From positions 9,480,953 to 9,544,952 of the forward strand of contig CM066913.1 of the NCBI GenBank assembly GCA_033964015.1: 64,000 nt of DNA. The letters run 5' to 3'. This document shows positions 23,066 to 35,868 of the stretch, in pieces. The position numbers and the translations under genes were made by a program. Each line of letters begins with the position of its first letter. The first letter of the stretch is position 1. The notes below the pieces were generated by a model. It made no database searches and was not told the DNA's origin. It saw only the letters and a list, made by a program, of their open reading frames with translations. This DNA comes from Scolanthus callimorphus (Eukaryota; Cnidaria; Anthozoa; Actiniaria; Edwardsiidae).

Positions 23066-24163
23066 GTAGGTGTGTCAACTTGCTACACTCAGTATTGAGG
23101 CTTCAAGCTCCTACCTGCTCACCAGGCAGTATCTCCTCAGCTCCCAAGGTCACAGCTCTAGTGCAACAGGGTGATGCCATTCACACATTATCATGTCTCT
23201 TGTATGGTTGATGTTGTCATGATGGTAGGTACAAATATATTCGGTACATGACTGATCACATTCAGATAAAGGTAGCATGCCAACCCCAAATCAAACATAT
23301 TTATGGATGGTGGGTTAAATTATTCAAAATACTTTTGAAACATGTAAGGCATCCTAATATGATCTAAGTCCTTGGCGGGCTCGGATGAGAAGCTCTGCTA
23401 CTAAAACGAGTATTGATGGATGGGTTGCAACTTCTCAAAAATAAAATAAAAAAAACAAAAACAAAAACAAATTGCACACTTTTTAGGCGATAAAAATAAC
23501 TAATAATTTTAAGAATAACTGTATAGAAACACTAAAAGTGTTGTCAATTTCGGGGACTCAGTGATTAAAATCTGCATTAAAAAAATGAAAAAAGAAAGAT
23601 CTAAATAAATGATACTCATCATCATCAACAATAATTTATCTTAGATTTCCTTTTGAGGTGCCCAAGTCTTTTTGATTAAAAAATTAAAGGTGATATTTAT
23701 CATTTTGCCTACCCCTACATTTTAAAGTTTTCATGCTAGTCCAGAACGTTCCACATAGACATCGGCAAGAATACTTAAAATAATTAAAGCTGTGCTTTTG
23801 ACTGACTTGACAAATAATTTATTGTTATTGATTATTGTCGTAATTATAAAATACAGCCAGAAGCTCAAAATAATATAACCACTAGTTAATGATTTTGATA
23901 ATACAAAGAATTGACTAGATCGTGTTACGAATAAAATCGAGTGATTGTCAATATGCATTTCTCTTTAGAGTTTCATGCCAGTCAATTTCAATGTTATCAA
24001 ATAGTCAGTCGAAGACAAGCCAATGAAACCAATAAATGACAAATCAGTATAACAAATTTTAGTGACTTTATTATTATTTATTATTAAAATAATTTTTCAA
24101 ATTAAATTAAGTAGTACTTCTTTTTCTCAACCATTTATATTGCATGTTGTAACACATTTTAAC
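23066..24163. other. Non-coding stretch
   Basis: A-rich runs around 23440-23470; no gene or element recognised. Confidence 0.4.
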
Positions 24164-24300
24164 ACAAGGGTGGATCCAGGGGGACACGTCCCCCTTCTTT
24201 GGGAGATTCTCCATATACATTTACTGTATGCTGAATGTACTTTTCGACCCATATTTTCACTATCGGGCTTCCCTTCTGAAATTCCTGGATCCACCCTTGT
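24164..24300. mobile_element. 137-bp MITE (ACAAGGGTGGATCCAG ends)
   Basis: 16-bp inverted ends ACAAGGGTGGATCCAG..CTGGATCCACCCTTGT enclose a sequence related to the repeats at 19321 and 61068. Confidence 0.75.
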
Positions 24301-25461
24301 AACATAAACATTGAATTGCATGATTCCATGAAATATTCATATTTAGGACATTCGAATTAGTTGTGGGGAGGGCAATTTCCCCCAAATTGGGCATAAATGA
24401 TTTGTTTCATCAATATTGATTTGAATGTTTAAATTTAGCAAATTACAGGGGGGAAGGAGTTCCATTGTACAACCCCTTCTGTCAAGGTGGTGGTATTTAA
24501 TATTTTGTGGAATCATACTTTCCTCATAACTTTAAGATTTGTTTTGCTCTACTAGTTAACATAATATTTCTTAACTGGAAATAAACACATAATTTGCTAT
24601 AAGTGTGTCAGTAAGTGTCAGTTTTAATAGACATTTTTTCTTATTAAATTGTGCAAATGTAAAATCATGAAAATAAACGTGTTAAATTTCTGTTAGTGTC
24701 TAAGGCTTACAGCAAATGTTGTGCCAGTGTCATGCCATTCCAATCGAAAACATTTTTCTATCATAAATTAAAATGATGTGGCATCCTTTGAAAAAGAGAA
24801 GAAGTTTGACTCATGTTTGATGTTTGCTGTAGGCCTAAGTACTGTTACTTAACATTAATAGTTAATAAAGCTTAATTTCACAGAAATGTGTGCAGATTGG
24901 CTTTCATGAAAGCAGAGTCATAGACATTCCAGCCCTAATTGTGGGGAAGTTAGGATTTCTGTTTCAAAAGTTGAATAATCCCACAGGGGGTTGGAAGGAT
25001 ATGGAGTGATTTGTTATCTGGCATGCTCCCTTAATAACAGAATGTTATCAGTCTTTGTAACATGTACTGCATGTATTTGTATCTATCACCATGGCAACAT
25101 CAATCATGCAAGAGACCTGGTATGTTAGAAGGTAATACCCGGTTGCACTGGAGTTGCAGCCTTGAGAGATGAGGAGGTACTCTCTGATGATCAGGTTTGG
25201 AGCTTGGAGTCTCAGTACTGAGTGAAGTGAGCTGGTACACCACTGGTGCTGACAGGAGCATCACAAGCTGGGGTCTGAAGGGCCTTGTGGGACTTTTTTT
25301 TTTAATTCAGAAAAGGTACTTACATACCATATAAACTTGGAATAAATATGAATCACACTCTCAACATCATTGTTTTATTTACAAAGTATTTACACCTCCA
25401 ATACAGTATCAGGGAAACAAGAGCAAATAATTCCCACAACCTTCCACCTTATTTGCACAGA
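24301..25461. other. Non-coding stretch
   Basis: Nothing supported. Confidence 0.4.
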
Positions 25462-26320
25462 TAGCCTGAGTTAACAGACGCCCATTCAAAATCAAACAAT
25501 TTGAATGGGATGTCGGAGCAATATAGCCAGATGTCACATACTGGGTGGAATGGCACTGCACAGATCTGAGTAGTGATTCTGATGGGTCTGCGCAATTTGC
25601 CTGTGTTGTGTTGATCTTTGCGAGTTCAGATGGCTTCCACAGCAAGCCAAGCTGTAGATTGGTCGATTTGAAATCTCTCGAAGAAATGGTTTTATCTCAT
25701 TGCAAGCGCTCATACTAATAAGTCCATTTATCTCTCTTATGAAGGATAGCCAGTCTAGCCATTTAAACAATATGCGATGCTAAACTCCAACTCCAACTCA
25801 AGGGTTTCACAATCCCCTAGAGTGGACTTTGGAGAAATAAACACCAAATTAAAATGTCCGTCCCCTACCGGTATCTGTTTCAAGACACTCTTTTTGATCC
25901 GCGGCAACATTACCCTTGGAACTAGAGTATCCAAGCTTCACTGTTTACTAGATGCATAATTTACTCAACTAACATAATGCAGTACTAATGCCAAGCTTGA
26001 GTGGCAAACCTGGTCAACAAACACATGTGCTGCAACCTGGTCTTAGTATAAAATTCTCAACTTAAAAATGCTTGCAACGAGATAAAACCACTTCCTTAAG
26101 AGGTTTCAAATATCTAGCTTTGCTCGCTGTCAAAGCCATCTTGACCTCACAAAGATAAACGCAAAACAGACGAAGCGTGCCAACCAATCAGAATCAGTAC
26201 TCAGATCTGTGCAGTGTTACGCCACCCAGTACATGACATCTGGCTATGTTGCTTAGATGTGTCACTCAAATCATTTGATTTTGAGTGGGCGTCTGACTAG
26301 CTGTTAACTCAGGCTATTGC
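25462..26320. mobile_element. Inverted-repeat element with ~140-bp arms
   Basis: Left arm (about 25462-25602) and right arm (about 26175-26320) are imperfect reverse complements sharing ATAGCCTGAGTTAACAG, CAAAATCAAA, ATAGCCAGATGTCA and ACTGCACAGATCTGAGTA. No target duplication was resolved. It is probably an old non-autonomous DNA transposon. Confidence 0.65.
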
Positions 26321-26593
26321 AAAGTTAGCCCCCAGGGCTCACAGGAGTGTGAAGGTACTATAAAAATATGGACATTTTTTGAGAAAAATCAAATTAAGTA
26401 CTTTTGCTCTTTGTTTCCAGGGGTTCAAGAGCTCTATTGAAGCGAGAAATCCAATGATTGTAGTCCAGAGACGAGACGAGTGTCGTTCTGCTAGGAAAGA
26501 GTAACTGCATTGGATTTCACACTCAAAAAGGGCTCTTTTCCCAGGAAAGAAGACAAGACAATCACCAGATAAACAAGGCGCAAAAGCACTTAA

Positions 26594-26793
26594 AGGGAGC
26601 CTGCCATGATACGTGCATGCGCCAGGAGCAATCACTCGATTATCAGATTATCAGAGAACTATTTAAGAACAATATAAAAAGATTGAGATTTGTTTTCGAG
26701 GTTTTTAGCCTTCGCTGTCCATTGTTATGGGATGATACTTCAATCTTTGATGTGAGATGCAGAGTAGCTGCACAGTTGCATAACAGGCTCCCT
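26594..26793. mobile_element. 200-bp MITE at a TTAA site
   Basis: Ends AGGGAGCCTG..CAGGCTCCCT lie directly between TTAA duplications (26590-26593, 26794-26797), as for piggyBac- or Kolobok-type elements. Confidence 0.78.
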
Positions 26794-26991
26794 TTAATCA
26801 AAATTTGCTGGTTGAGTATTTTTCTCAAAAAGTCTCTATTTTTTATACATCAGTATCTTCCCACTCCTGTGAGTCCTGTGGTTAACCTGCTTAGCAAGTA
26901 TTCCTGTGGAGTTGCAGATCAAGAAACCAAAACAATGTGACAAAGGATGTGCAAGAGCTTGATGATTAAACACAAGGTTATGGTATAAAAG

Positions 26992-28781
26992 CCCGTACGA
27001 AACGAGAAGCGCTTGAAAGCGCTTTTAAAACGCTGCCAAAGCGCTTCGCAGCCAAAAAGCAGCTCAAATGAAGCGCTTTGAAAGTGTTTTTACGTCGGAA
27101 GCCATTACGCAGCCCGCTGTAAATCCACTGTGAAGCGGTAGAAGATGCTGTGGCAGTGGTTTTCGCAGTGGTTTGCAGCGGTTTAGCAGCCGAGCTTAGG
27201 GCTTCTCATTGCTGCAAAACACTTCAGGCCACTTCAACAAAGGAAAGGAAAAAAAAACTTACACACGCCGTGTACTAATAATAGCCATGGTGCTCGTTTC
27301 TGAAACTATTCCGTGTTATTGTTTTCCAAAGATCCGATGGCTTGAAATGTATTCTCCCGCGAAGTACACATTATCAGATTAACAGTTGAAGTCCAAAATG
27401 ATCGAGTTGCGGCTTCAATCCCAGATATGGTTAACGCGTTTAGAGACGGCCCGCCGTGCAACTAGTCACTGTCGTACGTTTTCAGTGCGTGAGGTTTTCC
27501 GCCCGTGATGTTAGATAGCTAACAGACACAAGCGAGAAGACCGGGTCCAAAGTCAAATTTTTATCAATTTTCTTCGCTAGATAGTTTAGAATATCTCGAA
27601 TAACAGACCAGCAGTTGTATTTGTTAAGGATCAGCTTTCTTCACGTGACAAATTCTACACCAATCAAATAAGGTATCCTATCTCGGCGGACTTTTCGTTT
27701 GGTGAGAGATCGTTAACCGTTTAAAGACGATCGTCTCTCTCAATTGAAATTCTCTTCAAAAAGCAATGTTTACAGCAGTGTCATGGATAGACGAGGATAA
27801 GTTCAATGTACTGTTGTGGGGAGTGAAGATATCTCTGTTCAAGATGGGGAAGCGCCGGGGAAGGAAACAAAATAGAAATTGGAAAGATGTATCCTGCAGT
27901 TATAACTTCGCGTTAGCTAGAAAACCCTAGAAAAGGGGTCGTGGAACGTTCGCGTCTCAGCATAACGCCGAAATCAAAGCTTTATCAGGTACGTTTGCCA
28001 AGTTAAACTGTTCTCTCTTAGGGCATTTATTTGAAAGTACTTGCATTCAGTTTTATTTTATCTTTGGGTCAATAGATACAACACGTCCCTGATACAAACT
28101 ACCCGTCTTTAGATTTTACTAAGTGCGAAACACATTTCAGCCTCAGCTCGTCGAATAATCAACTTATGCCCGAGGAACCAACAAACTGTTTTCTCTTTAC
28201 TGTAAAATTGTGGCGAATCCTATAATTTTATCGCCTTACTTAGCTCATTACACTAAACTGTGACGCATTGTTCAATATGCGCTCTCTGTGTTATAACCCG
28301 AAGTAGCGAAACCGGCATAATACGCTTCTCTGGCTTAATAATGTAACAACCGCCGTAGTATATCATTTGTACTAGAAGCGTGTGTCAGCAACTGTTATAA
28401 GAAAGTTGTAAACAGATTGCTGCTAGGAAAGAAGTTTGAAATCATGTTATTAATTTGAGCTTTTGCTGAAATGCCATTTTATAGCTACCTTTGCAGTGCA
28501 CTGACTTGATTGCGTGAATAATTATTATCGTGTCTATCAATACCTATATCACGTAGCATCCTAAGCGCTGCCAAACGCTTCATAATCGCTTCCGAGCAGC
28601 CACGAACTAAACCGCTTCAAAACCGCTTCCAACGCTTCCAGAACGCTGTAAAACCGCTTTTTTTGGAAGCCAAAATGTGCACCTTCCGAAGCCCCTTTGT
28701 TTGAAGCCTTTTAGAAGCGCTTTGGAAGCGCTTCCAAAAGCGTTCTGGAAACGCTTTTAAGCGCTTCTCGTTTCGTACGGG
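26992..28781. mobile_element. 1.8-kb non-autonomous element with GCGCTT-rich ends
   Basis: The TIR starts CCCGTACGAAACGAGAAGCG and a 5-bp duplication AAAAG flanks it (26987-26991, 28782-28786). About 200 bp at each end is packed with variants of AAGCGCTT and AACGCTT in both orientations. The middle is AT-rich with no transposase. The superfamily is not assigned. Confidence 0.78.
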
Positions 28782-28786
28782 AAAAG

Positions 28787-30900
28787 GGACAAGACCTCCC
28801 CCGCTTTCACACTTGAGTCGTCAATATAATAAACTCCTATTTCAACAGAATAAAGTTCAGAATTTCCAGTCTCTGGCAAAAGTGCTTTTATAGGACCCCA
28901 ACAAGTTTAAATAATATTCCTTTTGCATAAATTAATGGCAAAGGTAACTCCTTGTAGATTACTGAATATATTTTTTCTTCTAGCGGTTTCAGTTCAGTTT
29001 TGAATTTCACAATTCTGAATACTGTGATTCTTGTGAATACTAATTAGTCTCGCTCTTCACATGAAAAGCTTTTATCTGAGCCAAACCAGTATTGTAATAA
29101 AAACATCCTGCAGCAACTAAACAGTTTGGAAAGCAAATATATCTATTTCTTCAAACAATTTGTGTTAACCCTAACCCTATGACAGCTGAGTGACAACTGA
29201 CAATCTAAGGCCTATCGGCCCGCTCTTTTTATACCAGAACCTTGTGTTTAAGTGTTGGGCTGCACTCTTTCTACTCACAGGAATGCTTGCTACACAGGCT
29301 ATTGAACAGCAATGAGCAAAAAATGCAGCAATGAGCAAACAATGCATCAAAATCAGCATAGTTGTTATGTCCGGTAACTTCTAGCAGCTTTAAAAGGTTT
29401 AATTTAAAGGGTTTGCATGAGAATTACCAACCTCTTTTGTCCACAAAAGAAATTACTAGTAAAATTTTGTAAGAATTCAAAATGAATCAATCATATTGCC
29501 CAGACCCTTTTTGTGCCCAAACGATTTTAAGCAGAATTAGAAGCTCTCTTAATACAGAAACAACCAAGCCGATTTTGATGCATGTTTATGCCCGTCATGA
29601 GCACTCACTGAAAGAGACTCACCCAAATACAAGTTTGCACAACAGAAAAAAATCCATACTGATGAAAAATGTTTTGAAAGCATGCACAGGAACAGAAAAA
29701 AAACTTACTGATGGCAAATGCTTTGAAAGAATGCACGGGTATATAAACTTAAGTAAAAAAATTAGGATTGAATAATTATTCACATTGGTCTCAGTTTGTT
29801 GGTCTTTGGTTTGGAATTTTGCTGTTGCTACAACTATGAGTGAGTTTCTTTTGGCAAATGCTATTTATATAAAAGTACTACCTCATTCATATCTAGGCTT
29901 GATTTCAACCAGAGGTGATTTCAACCATAGGTGATTTCAACCAGAGTTGTGCAAGTACAGTATATGCATGAAGGGAGATTGCAGGAAGGGCCTTTCCATG
30001 TTGCATATTGGATTTCGCTCTGCTTTGTCGCTTTTCTGTTCAGCTTGTCCCCTAAAATATAGATGCCTGGGTATGAGGTTATGCTAAGGGTAGTTTTTTT
30101 CAAAACAGCAATCTCCCACAACCAGCTTGAAACCCTTTGGTCAAATGCTAAATGCTGGCAAGCATACAGTACTACCACTACCAGTTCTATAGCACACATT
30201 TCGTATGACTTTGAAAAAGCTAAGGAGTGTTCCATAACATGTCTGTGCCATAAAGGGCATTGTGTAGTGGACTGTGTTAAAGCAATAGTTGCTTGGTTTA
30301 GTCAGTCATTTTGCATGATGTTGTTAGCTCAATGTGCACAAGTAGGTGGAGGCCCCATGCCATGCAGTGGCCATTTCGTGTCCCATGTATTCCAGTCACC
30401 AGTGGTTGCTTACCATTTGCTAAAAAATTACAGTGACAAAAATTCTGAATTGGTACAGTCATTTTTCTGGGTAATTCGCCTGTTGAAATGAGTAGATAAG
30501 CTCTAGAGGTAGTCTTTCTGTTGGAACAAACCAACAGCGCATTGCAAGCTAGTAGTTGTGCAACACATCTTGGGCATTTCTGAATATAGAAGAGCTTGTG
30601 CGATTATAGCTGGAATCATCCATTGGAATGCTTTGTACTCAGTGGACACACAATCAACCAATTGGTTTTCCTTGACAAATGGTATGCACCCCAGAAATTC
30701 TCTCTAACATTGTTCTATTACCTGGTTAGCCACATGAAATCCTATTTGACTTTGGCACCAACGCTGAATTCCTCAACCCTCAAACAACTATTGTGTGGTT
30801 CCTACTGCAGCTGGTAGGGTAAGATTTTGTTCTGAAAAACTAAACAAAGAGGGTTTTCTATGACAAAGCAAATACTGTGATCTGGACAATATTTAAGAAT
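28787..30900. other. Non-coding stretch
   Basis: Three direct copies of GTGATTTCAACCA (about 29900-29945) are the only structure seen. Frames at 29482-29775 and 30063-30491 have no recognisable domain; the former has faint zinc-finger-like spacing (HTDEKCFE in another frame) but many stops. Confidence 0.4.
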
Positions 30901-30964
30901 TAGTTGCCGAAGGCGACATTCGTCTTGGTGACTATTTGCCGATAATCATGTCACCTTCGGCAAC
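30901..30964. repeat. Hairpin, AGTTGCCGAAGG arms
   Basis: AGTTGCCGAAGG.GACAT near 30901 is inverted at ATGTC.CCTTCGGCAACT (30947-30964), with a loop of about 28 bp. Confidence 0.75.
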
Positions 30965-31092
30965 TTATAGTTTTAGTATAATTGCTCAAGTGATTCACGA
31001 TTCAAGGTTTTTAGACAAAAAAAAACTTGTTTTTGTTGGATTTTTCATGATCATAACAAAACTCACCTGTGCACTCCCAATCCTTTCATGTT

Positions 31093-31116
31093 ATAATCAC
31101 CTGTAGGTGATTATAG
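31093..31116. repeat. Perfect 11-bp palindrome
   Basis: TATAATCACCT and AGGTGATTATA are separated by two bases. Confidence 0.8.
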
Positions 31117-31246
31117 CAAGAGAAAATGAGCCTCTTGATCAATCAGCGTGTGAAAATTCTTATAATCACTTGAGTAATACTAAAACAATACAGTTGATGT
31201 TCAAGGGTGTAAAATATGTTCTGGGCCCAACTTGGGCTTGTTTTCA

Positions 31247-32706
31247 GGGCCCGTGGTTTGATGCGCGGGTGCGGAAACGCATAATTTGGCTTTCTCCGCA
31301 TAATGCGCATAATCCGTCAAATCCTGCATAATCGCGCATAATTTCCCAAAATTTCGTGAAAAACATCAAAAAGGCATCATTACTTGGTGAATTTTAAACT
31401 TTCTTACCTATTTTTTCTCACAAAAGTCATACATTTCTTCTGAAATCGTCTGTCCAACGTCAAAACAACTCGATAGAAATGAGAATAACAAGGCGTTCTA
31501 TGCTAATAGCGTCGCGCTGGGAACTGATATCGAAAAGCAATAAAACGCGCCTAATTGACCAAATAACTAATATTTCCAGCTGAGCAAGATAGATTCAAAC
31601 ACATGTTTGCGCTTTGGATATTTTACAAAGAAAAATCACGGCAAAACAGGACGCTAACCACGATAAAAACGGTCAGCTTTCAATGCACTTCAAATTGATT
31701 ATATGACATTACGCTTTTTCCTGGCTTTTTCGTGGATCTTTTCGTGGAACAAGAGGCCACCAATATAAGTTTAGAGCTATTGGCGCTGATATTAATGCCT
31801 TCAAGTACACGTTCTTTGTAAGAACAGTTCCGCATTGGAATGACCTCCCAGCGGAGGCGGCGGAAGCCGACAGTTTAGCCGCCTTTAGAGCAGCAAGGTA
31901 GTGGGTCACGCTGACCCATTGCCATAGTATCATGCTAAGGGCAATTATTTAAATTAAAGATTAAAGATATTGTTACAGACAGCAATTTCATTTCACAAAC
32001 AACGCGAAAAATACCAGGCACACGAACAGCTCCCACGATAACAAAAACAAAAACACTGACAGAATAACGTGGCACGTTTCCGGTTTTATAAAAGCTCTTA
32101 CACTACCTCCGACGATAGTGCAGATCGCTCTCGCGATCAGGATTAATTTTGATAATTACACGCAGAACGACGGCAAACAAACGCAACAATGTTTTTGTGA
32201 TTAAATGAGAGATCGTAACGGTCTGTAACGATAGCTCTGCTAGTCTGCGTAGCTCTCGTGACCGTTCAGTTGGATAGGAGTGCGTTGCTACGATCCTTGC
32301 AGTATGAAAAAAGTGTGCCTGGGTCTGAGACAAGTATTAACGAAAGAAGACGAAGTACTAATCTTTGCTACCGTGTAACTGAAGTTAGTTGGCAACGCTT
32401 TTTTGTAAGAAAGTAATAAGCTTTGTTAAAAGCGAAAACACACGTCTCCCTAGAAGAAAACGTAGCGTCATGACGTTAGTAAAGCGATGCAATTGGAACT
32501 CATCACAGAGCATTTTCTAGACAAACAAAAGTTGTTAAAGTTAAATAGCAGCAAGGGCGAAAAGAGCAAAATATGTTACAACACAAATATTGCGCAATCC
32601 CGCATAATTTCGTATTTTTAGCGCATAATTTCGAATTTTTAGCGCATAATTTCAGAAAAAATCCCGCATATTTCAGAAAAAATCCCGCATCAAACCACGG
32701 GCCCTG
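31247..32706. mobile_element. 1.46-kb non-autonomous element with CGCATAAT subrepeats
   Basis: Inverted ends CAGGGCCCGTGGTTTGATGC..GCATCAAACCACGGGCCCTG lie beside arrays of GCGCATAATTT words (left 31284-31350, right 32588-32690). Flanks TTGTTTT/TTGTTTA are an imperfect duplication. A LINE 3' coding scrap is embedded at 31749-31901. Confidence 0.72.
31749..31901 (+). pseudogene. C-terminal scrap of a non-LTR retrotransposon ORF2
   Basis: About 50 codons end in a stop and read FFVRTVPHWNDLPAEA..SLAAFRAA, the classic tail of LINE reverse transcriptase proteins (R-T-[IV]-x-x-W-N-x-L-P). It is isolated within a DNA transposon, so it was captured or nested there. Confidence 0.7.
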
Positions 32707-33442
32707 TTGTTTAAGCCAAGCCGAGCGCAGTGAGGGATGAAATGAGCACTGAGAGCCCTAAATATATTTACACCCAAGAACATAAACAACATTACTATTA
32801 TTATAACTTTGGAGAGCATAGAGTACAAAAGCAAGAAATTGGTTTACTTGTAAGATTTAATATTATTATTAGAGCCTGCCAAAGTACTCATTAGAGCTAT
32901 AAAAAGGGATGCACTTTTTTCCATTCATTCATGGAGGTTTAGTGTCAAATGTAGTTGTTTCAGGGCCAATATTGCTACCACATGGACGCCAATGGCCACT
33001 AAATGTGGGGGCTTGGCAACCAAAATTTTAGAGCTAGTTTCAAAATGGCACCAAATCATTCAAGGTTCCAAGGTTACAGTAATTCTGAGGGTTGGTTTAC
33101 TTGTAAGATTTCATTCACTCTTTGTTCACTTTACTTCTAGTTACGTGCCAAGTCATATGTAAAATGTGGAGCAGAGATTTTTGTTGGTTTAGATAATTAA
33201 TATGTTATTAATGCCAGCTGCAGAGGTATGGATTGTGAAATACTGTGACCAAGGTCTTCAAAATACTGACAAAGACAGGGCCCAAAATGAACTTTTTTGT
33301 AATGTGCCAATAGTGCCTAACTAATTATTTGTTAGAATCTTGTTGCCCAATTATGAGTTAAAATATTCTTTGGAAAGTCAAGAGCTAAAAGGGGGATCGC
33401 CATTTGGTTGAATTTTCTGGTCGCCAAACCTTCAAATGTGAT
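32707..33442. other. Non-coding stretch
   Basis: Nothing recognised. Confidence 0.4.
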
Positions 33443-35002
33443 CCTCTTTGGGAAAACGTATAATAACGATTTAGCGTTTAATGAAAAAGTCCTTTATGAA
33501 GCGTTTAAACGATCTCACAATTCGTTTAAACGACTTTGAAAATCGTTTATACGATTTGAAAATTTGTTTAAATGATGTGGGAAAACGTTTAAACGAATGA
33601 TGAAAGCGTTTAAACGAGTAACAAAATCGTTTATACGAATTGAAAAATCGTTTATACGAGTGGAGAAAGGATGTTCGCTCCACATTGGAATTCGCTGTAG
33701 AGAGGTAGCGAGCATCCACGCTCCATAGCGAGTTATAATTCGGTTTGCGTTCGGGCACGAAGAGCGAATACTTTTCACCGTTGTTTTAAAGCCTGGTAAG
33801 TACTACGCTGCATTCAACATACCACTACAATTTGCCAAGGAAGACTTAAAACTTACGAGGTCAAATTATGATTCAATGTCAAAGTGTATAGATATAGTGT
33901 GAAATAATTGTTTTGTTTTGAATCATGATTCAAATGACGCGACACTTTCACGTGGAAAGCGAAGCTGAAGTAAAAGATGCGAGATTGAACGAGTTGCTTT
34001 CAAGCACAGAAAAGAAAAGCCATCGGTTTGTATGGGGTACATCAAAACAGTAAAAATTACAGCAAAAGAATGAAGTTTTGCACTTGACTGCACTGTACTT
34101 ACCTAATGTTTCCTGTCACGCAACTACAAAGTTGGTCGGTCGCGTCACGTGATACCAAAATAAATACCAAAATATATCGGGGTCAGAGATTTTTTCTCTT
34201 TCTCTGCTTACTAGGGCTAACGCTCATAAGCACACATGTGACCATTTCATTAGCATGTTAGCTTTCACACAAGGTTAATTCCTTATCTCCACTCTGTTGA
34301 ACTTAGTGCTGGAATCTTACCGTCTTTTTCTCGTCCCGGGGTGGGGCATTTGTCCGCTTTTTGTGTCCCCACCGTGGGGTATTTTGCATTTTTGCTAGCC
34401 CGGGGGTGGGGAATTTTCAATTTTATTTTTAGAAATGACCAAAATCCCGGGGGGGGGGGGGGGGGGAGGGGGGGGGGTGCATGGTCAGCACTGGAATTGA
34501 CTGATACATTATTCAATCATTCCGAATTCATTATTTCTTTCCCTTGGTGTTTCCTTCTCTCCATTTCTCGTTTAATTTTTCGTAGATGCATCTTTTGATG
34601 TTCAGATTAGTTACTGGATATTAGAATTATATAATTAAGCGTGAACTTTATTTTATTTTCGCATAAGTGTTCGGTCAAGTTCGGACATTGAAATCTCCGG
34701 GAAATACGCGTAATGAATACGCGCTGGGTACACAAGTTTTGTTCGGTGGCTTTTAGGTCGGTTTGGTGAGGGTATCCGTTTATGTAGATCGTTTATACGT
34801 TTTTGGAAAATCGTTTAAACGATTTGGAAAGTTGTTTATGTGTTTTGGAAAGTCGTATATACGTTTTGGAAAGTCGTATATACATTTTGGAAAGTTGTAT
34901 ATACGTTTTGGAAAATCGTTTAAATGATTTGGAAAGTCGTTTACCGTTCGTTTATTTTGGCCATTAAACGGCAAATTGTTATTATACGTTTTCCCAAAGA
35001 GG
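33443..35002. mobile_element. 1.56-kb non-autonomous element with CGTTTAAACG arrays
   Basis: TIRs start CCTCTTTGGGAAAACGTATA and match for about 40 bp with few mismatches. Behind each TIR is an array of 20-29-bp repeats centred on CGTTTAAACG, CGTTTATACG or CGTATATACG (33480-33662 and 34783-34935). The interior holds a G-tract of about 30 bases (34448-34478). Minus-strand frames over the arrays encode SFKRF-type repeats that merely reflect periodicity. No clean target duplication was found. Confidence 0.78.
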
Positions 35003-35167
35003 GTCACAAATCCAGTTGCCATTGGCGACATATTATTGGTCGCAATGTCAGGCCCTGGAAGACAGAAGGTCTGCTCTGTGGCTTTGAGTCCACACCATTT
35101 TGACGACAATGATGTGAAGCGTGGTATATGAGTTTCCAGACAATGCAGAACCTCATTACCTGGTTAC

Positions 35168-35456
35168 AGCTGTTTTGAGTATTCTGTGAACTCTCGCGTT
35201 CGACTTCCAATGGTGTTCTGGCTTCCGTCGATCAAACTCTTGGGTTTAATTTGATTCTTAGTTAGGGCATTTCTTTAGAAAAAGATAAAAAAGATGCTGT
35301 GTGTTTGGGGCATTTCACTAGGATGACGAATAACTGAATTCTATGTATACCAAAGAGTTTCAAAGTTTGATTGACGGAAGCCAGAAAGTGGTTTGAAGGT
35401 TGGAAATCAATCTTGAGAGTTCGCAGAATACTCAAAACAGATGCAAACGTCATCAA
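35168..35456. repeat. Inverted repeat, ~80-bp arms
   Basis: CTGTTTTGAGTATTCTG and CTGGCTTCCGTC blocks in 35169-35246 are reversed in 35366-35452. It lies just outside the Polinton, in the target DNA. Confidence 0.7.
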
Positions 35457-35508
35457 AACACACATTTTTCATAGAGTGAATGGGTGGGCGAGCAATGGCA
35501 GATGGACA

Positions 35509-35513
35509 AAAGG
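35509..35513. repeat. Polinton target-site duplication, left
   Basis: AAAGG directly precedes the left TIR and is repeated directly after the right TIR at 50999-51003. Polintons usually make 6-bp duplications; only 5 bp match here. Confidence 0.8.
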
Positions 35514-35868
35514 AGTAGTAGGTTGGAGTCAATTGACCCACCGTTTTCAAAAACCCAGTGAAATCCTAGTCAAACCCCCTTTAAAAAGTTTCCCTTTGAA
35601 AAACGCGCGCGTGCACGCTTTGTCACCATGCGTGTGCACACCTTTAAAAAGCCTCCTGGCGCACCTTTCTGGAATTCATTCTCTTTCGAAAAAATCTAGA
35701 GTTGAAATGATTTAAAGAGATGGATATTATAATAAATTAAATGGAGAAACAAACAGTGAAACAGCTAAAATCCCTCGCCAAAGAGCAGGGAATCTCGAAA
35801 TATTATCGGATGCGAAAAGCCGAACTTATCGAAGCCTTGAGCAATATGCCACAAAGACCCATTCCAGC
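35514..35868 (+). repeat. Polinton left TIR (355 bp)
   Basis: It matches the reverse complement of 50644-50998 over its whole length on reading. It holds the TTTAAAGA promoter box and the first 128 nt of the PolB gene. The inner boundary falls inside the code for a PIPAP motif. Confidence 0.95.
35711..35740 (+). promoter_or_regulatory. TTTAAAGA box of PolB gene
   Basis: TTTAAAGA starts 30 bp before the PolB ATG, followed by the AT-rich ATATTATAATAAATTAA leader. An identical copy drives the methyltransferase from the other TIR. Confidence 0.6.

Noticed and set aside
29482..29775. Degenerate zinc-finger-like sequence
   Set aside because: Faint HTDEKCFE-like words in a frame with stops; too weak to call a C2H2 pseudogene.
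30063..30491. 142-residue frame
   Set aside because: Cys-rich but without domain, splice context or codon pattern; treated as chance.
33471..33778. SFKRF / NSYKRF repeat proteins on the minus strand
   Set aside because: Direct consequence of the CGTTTAAACG array at the transposon end.
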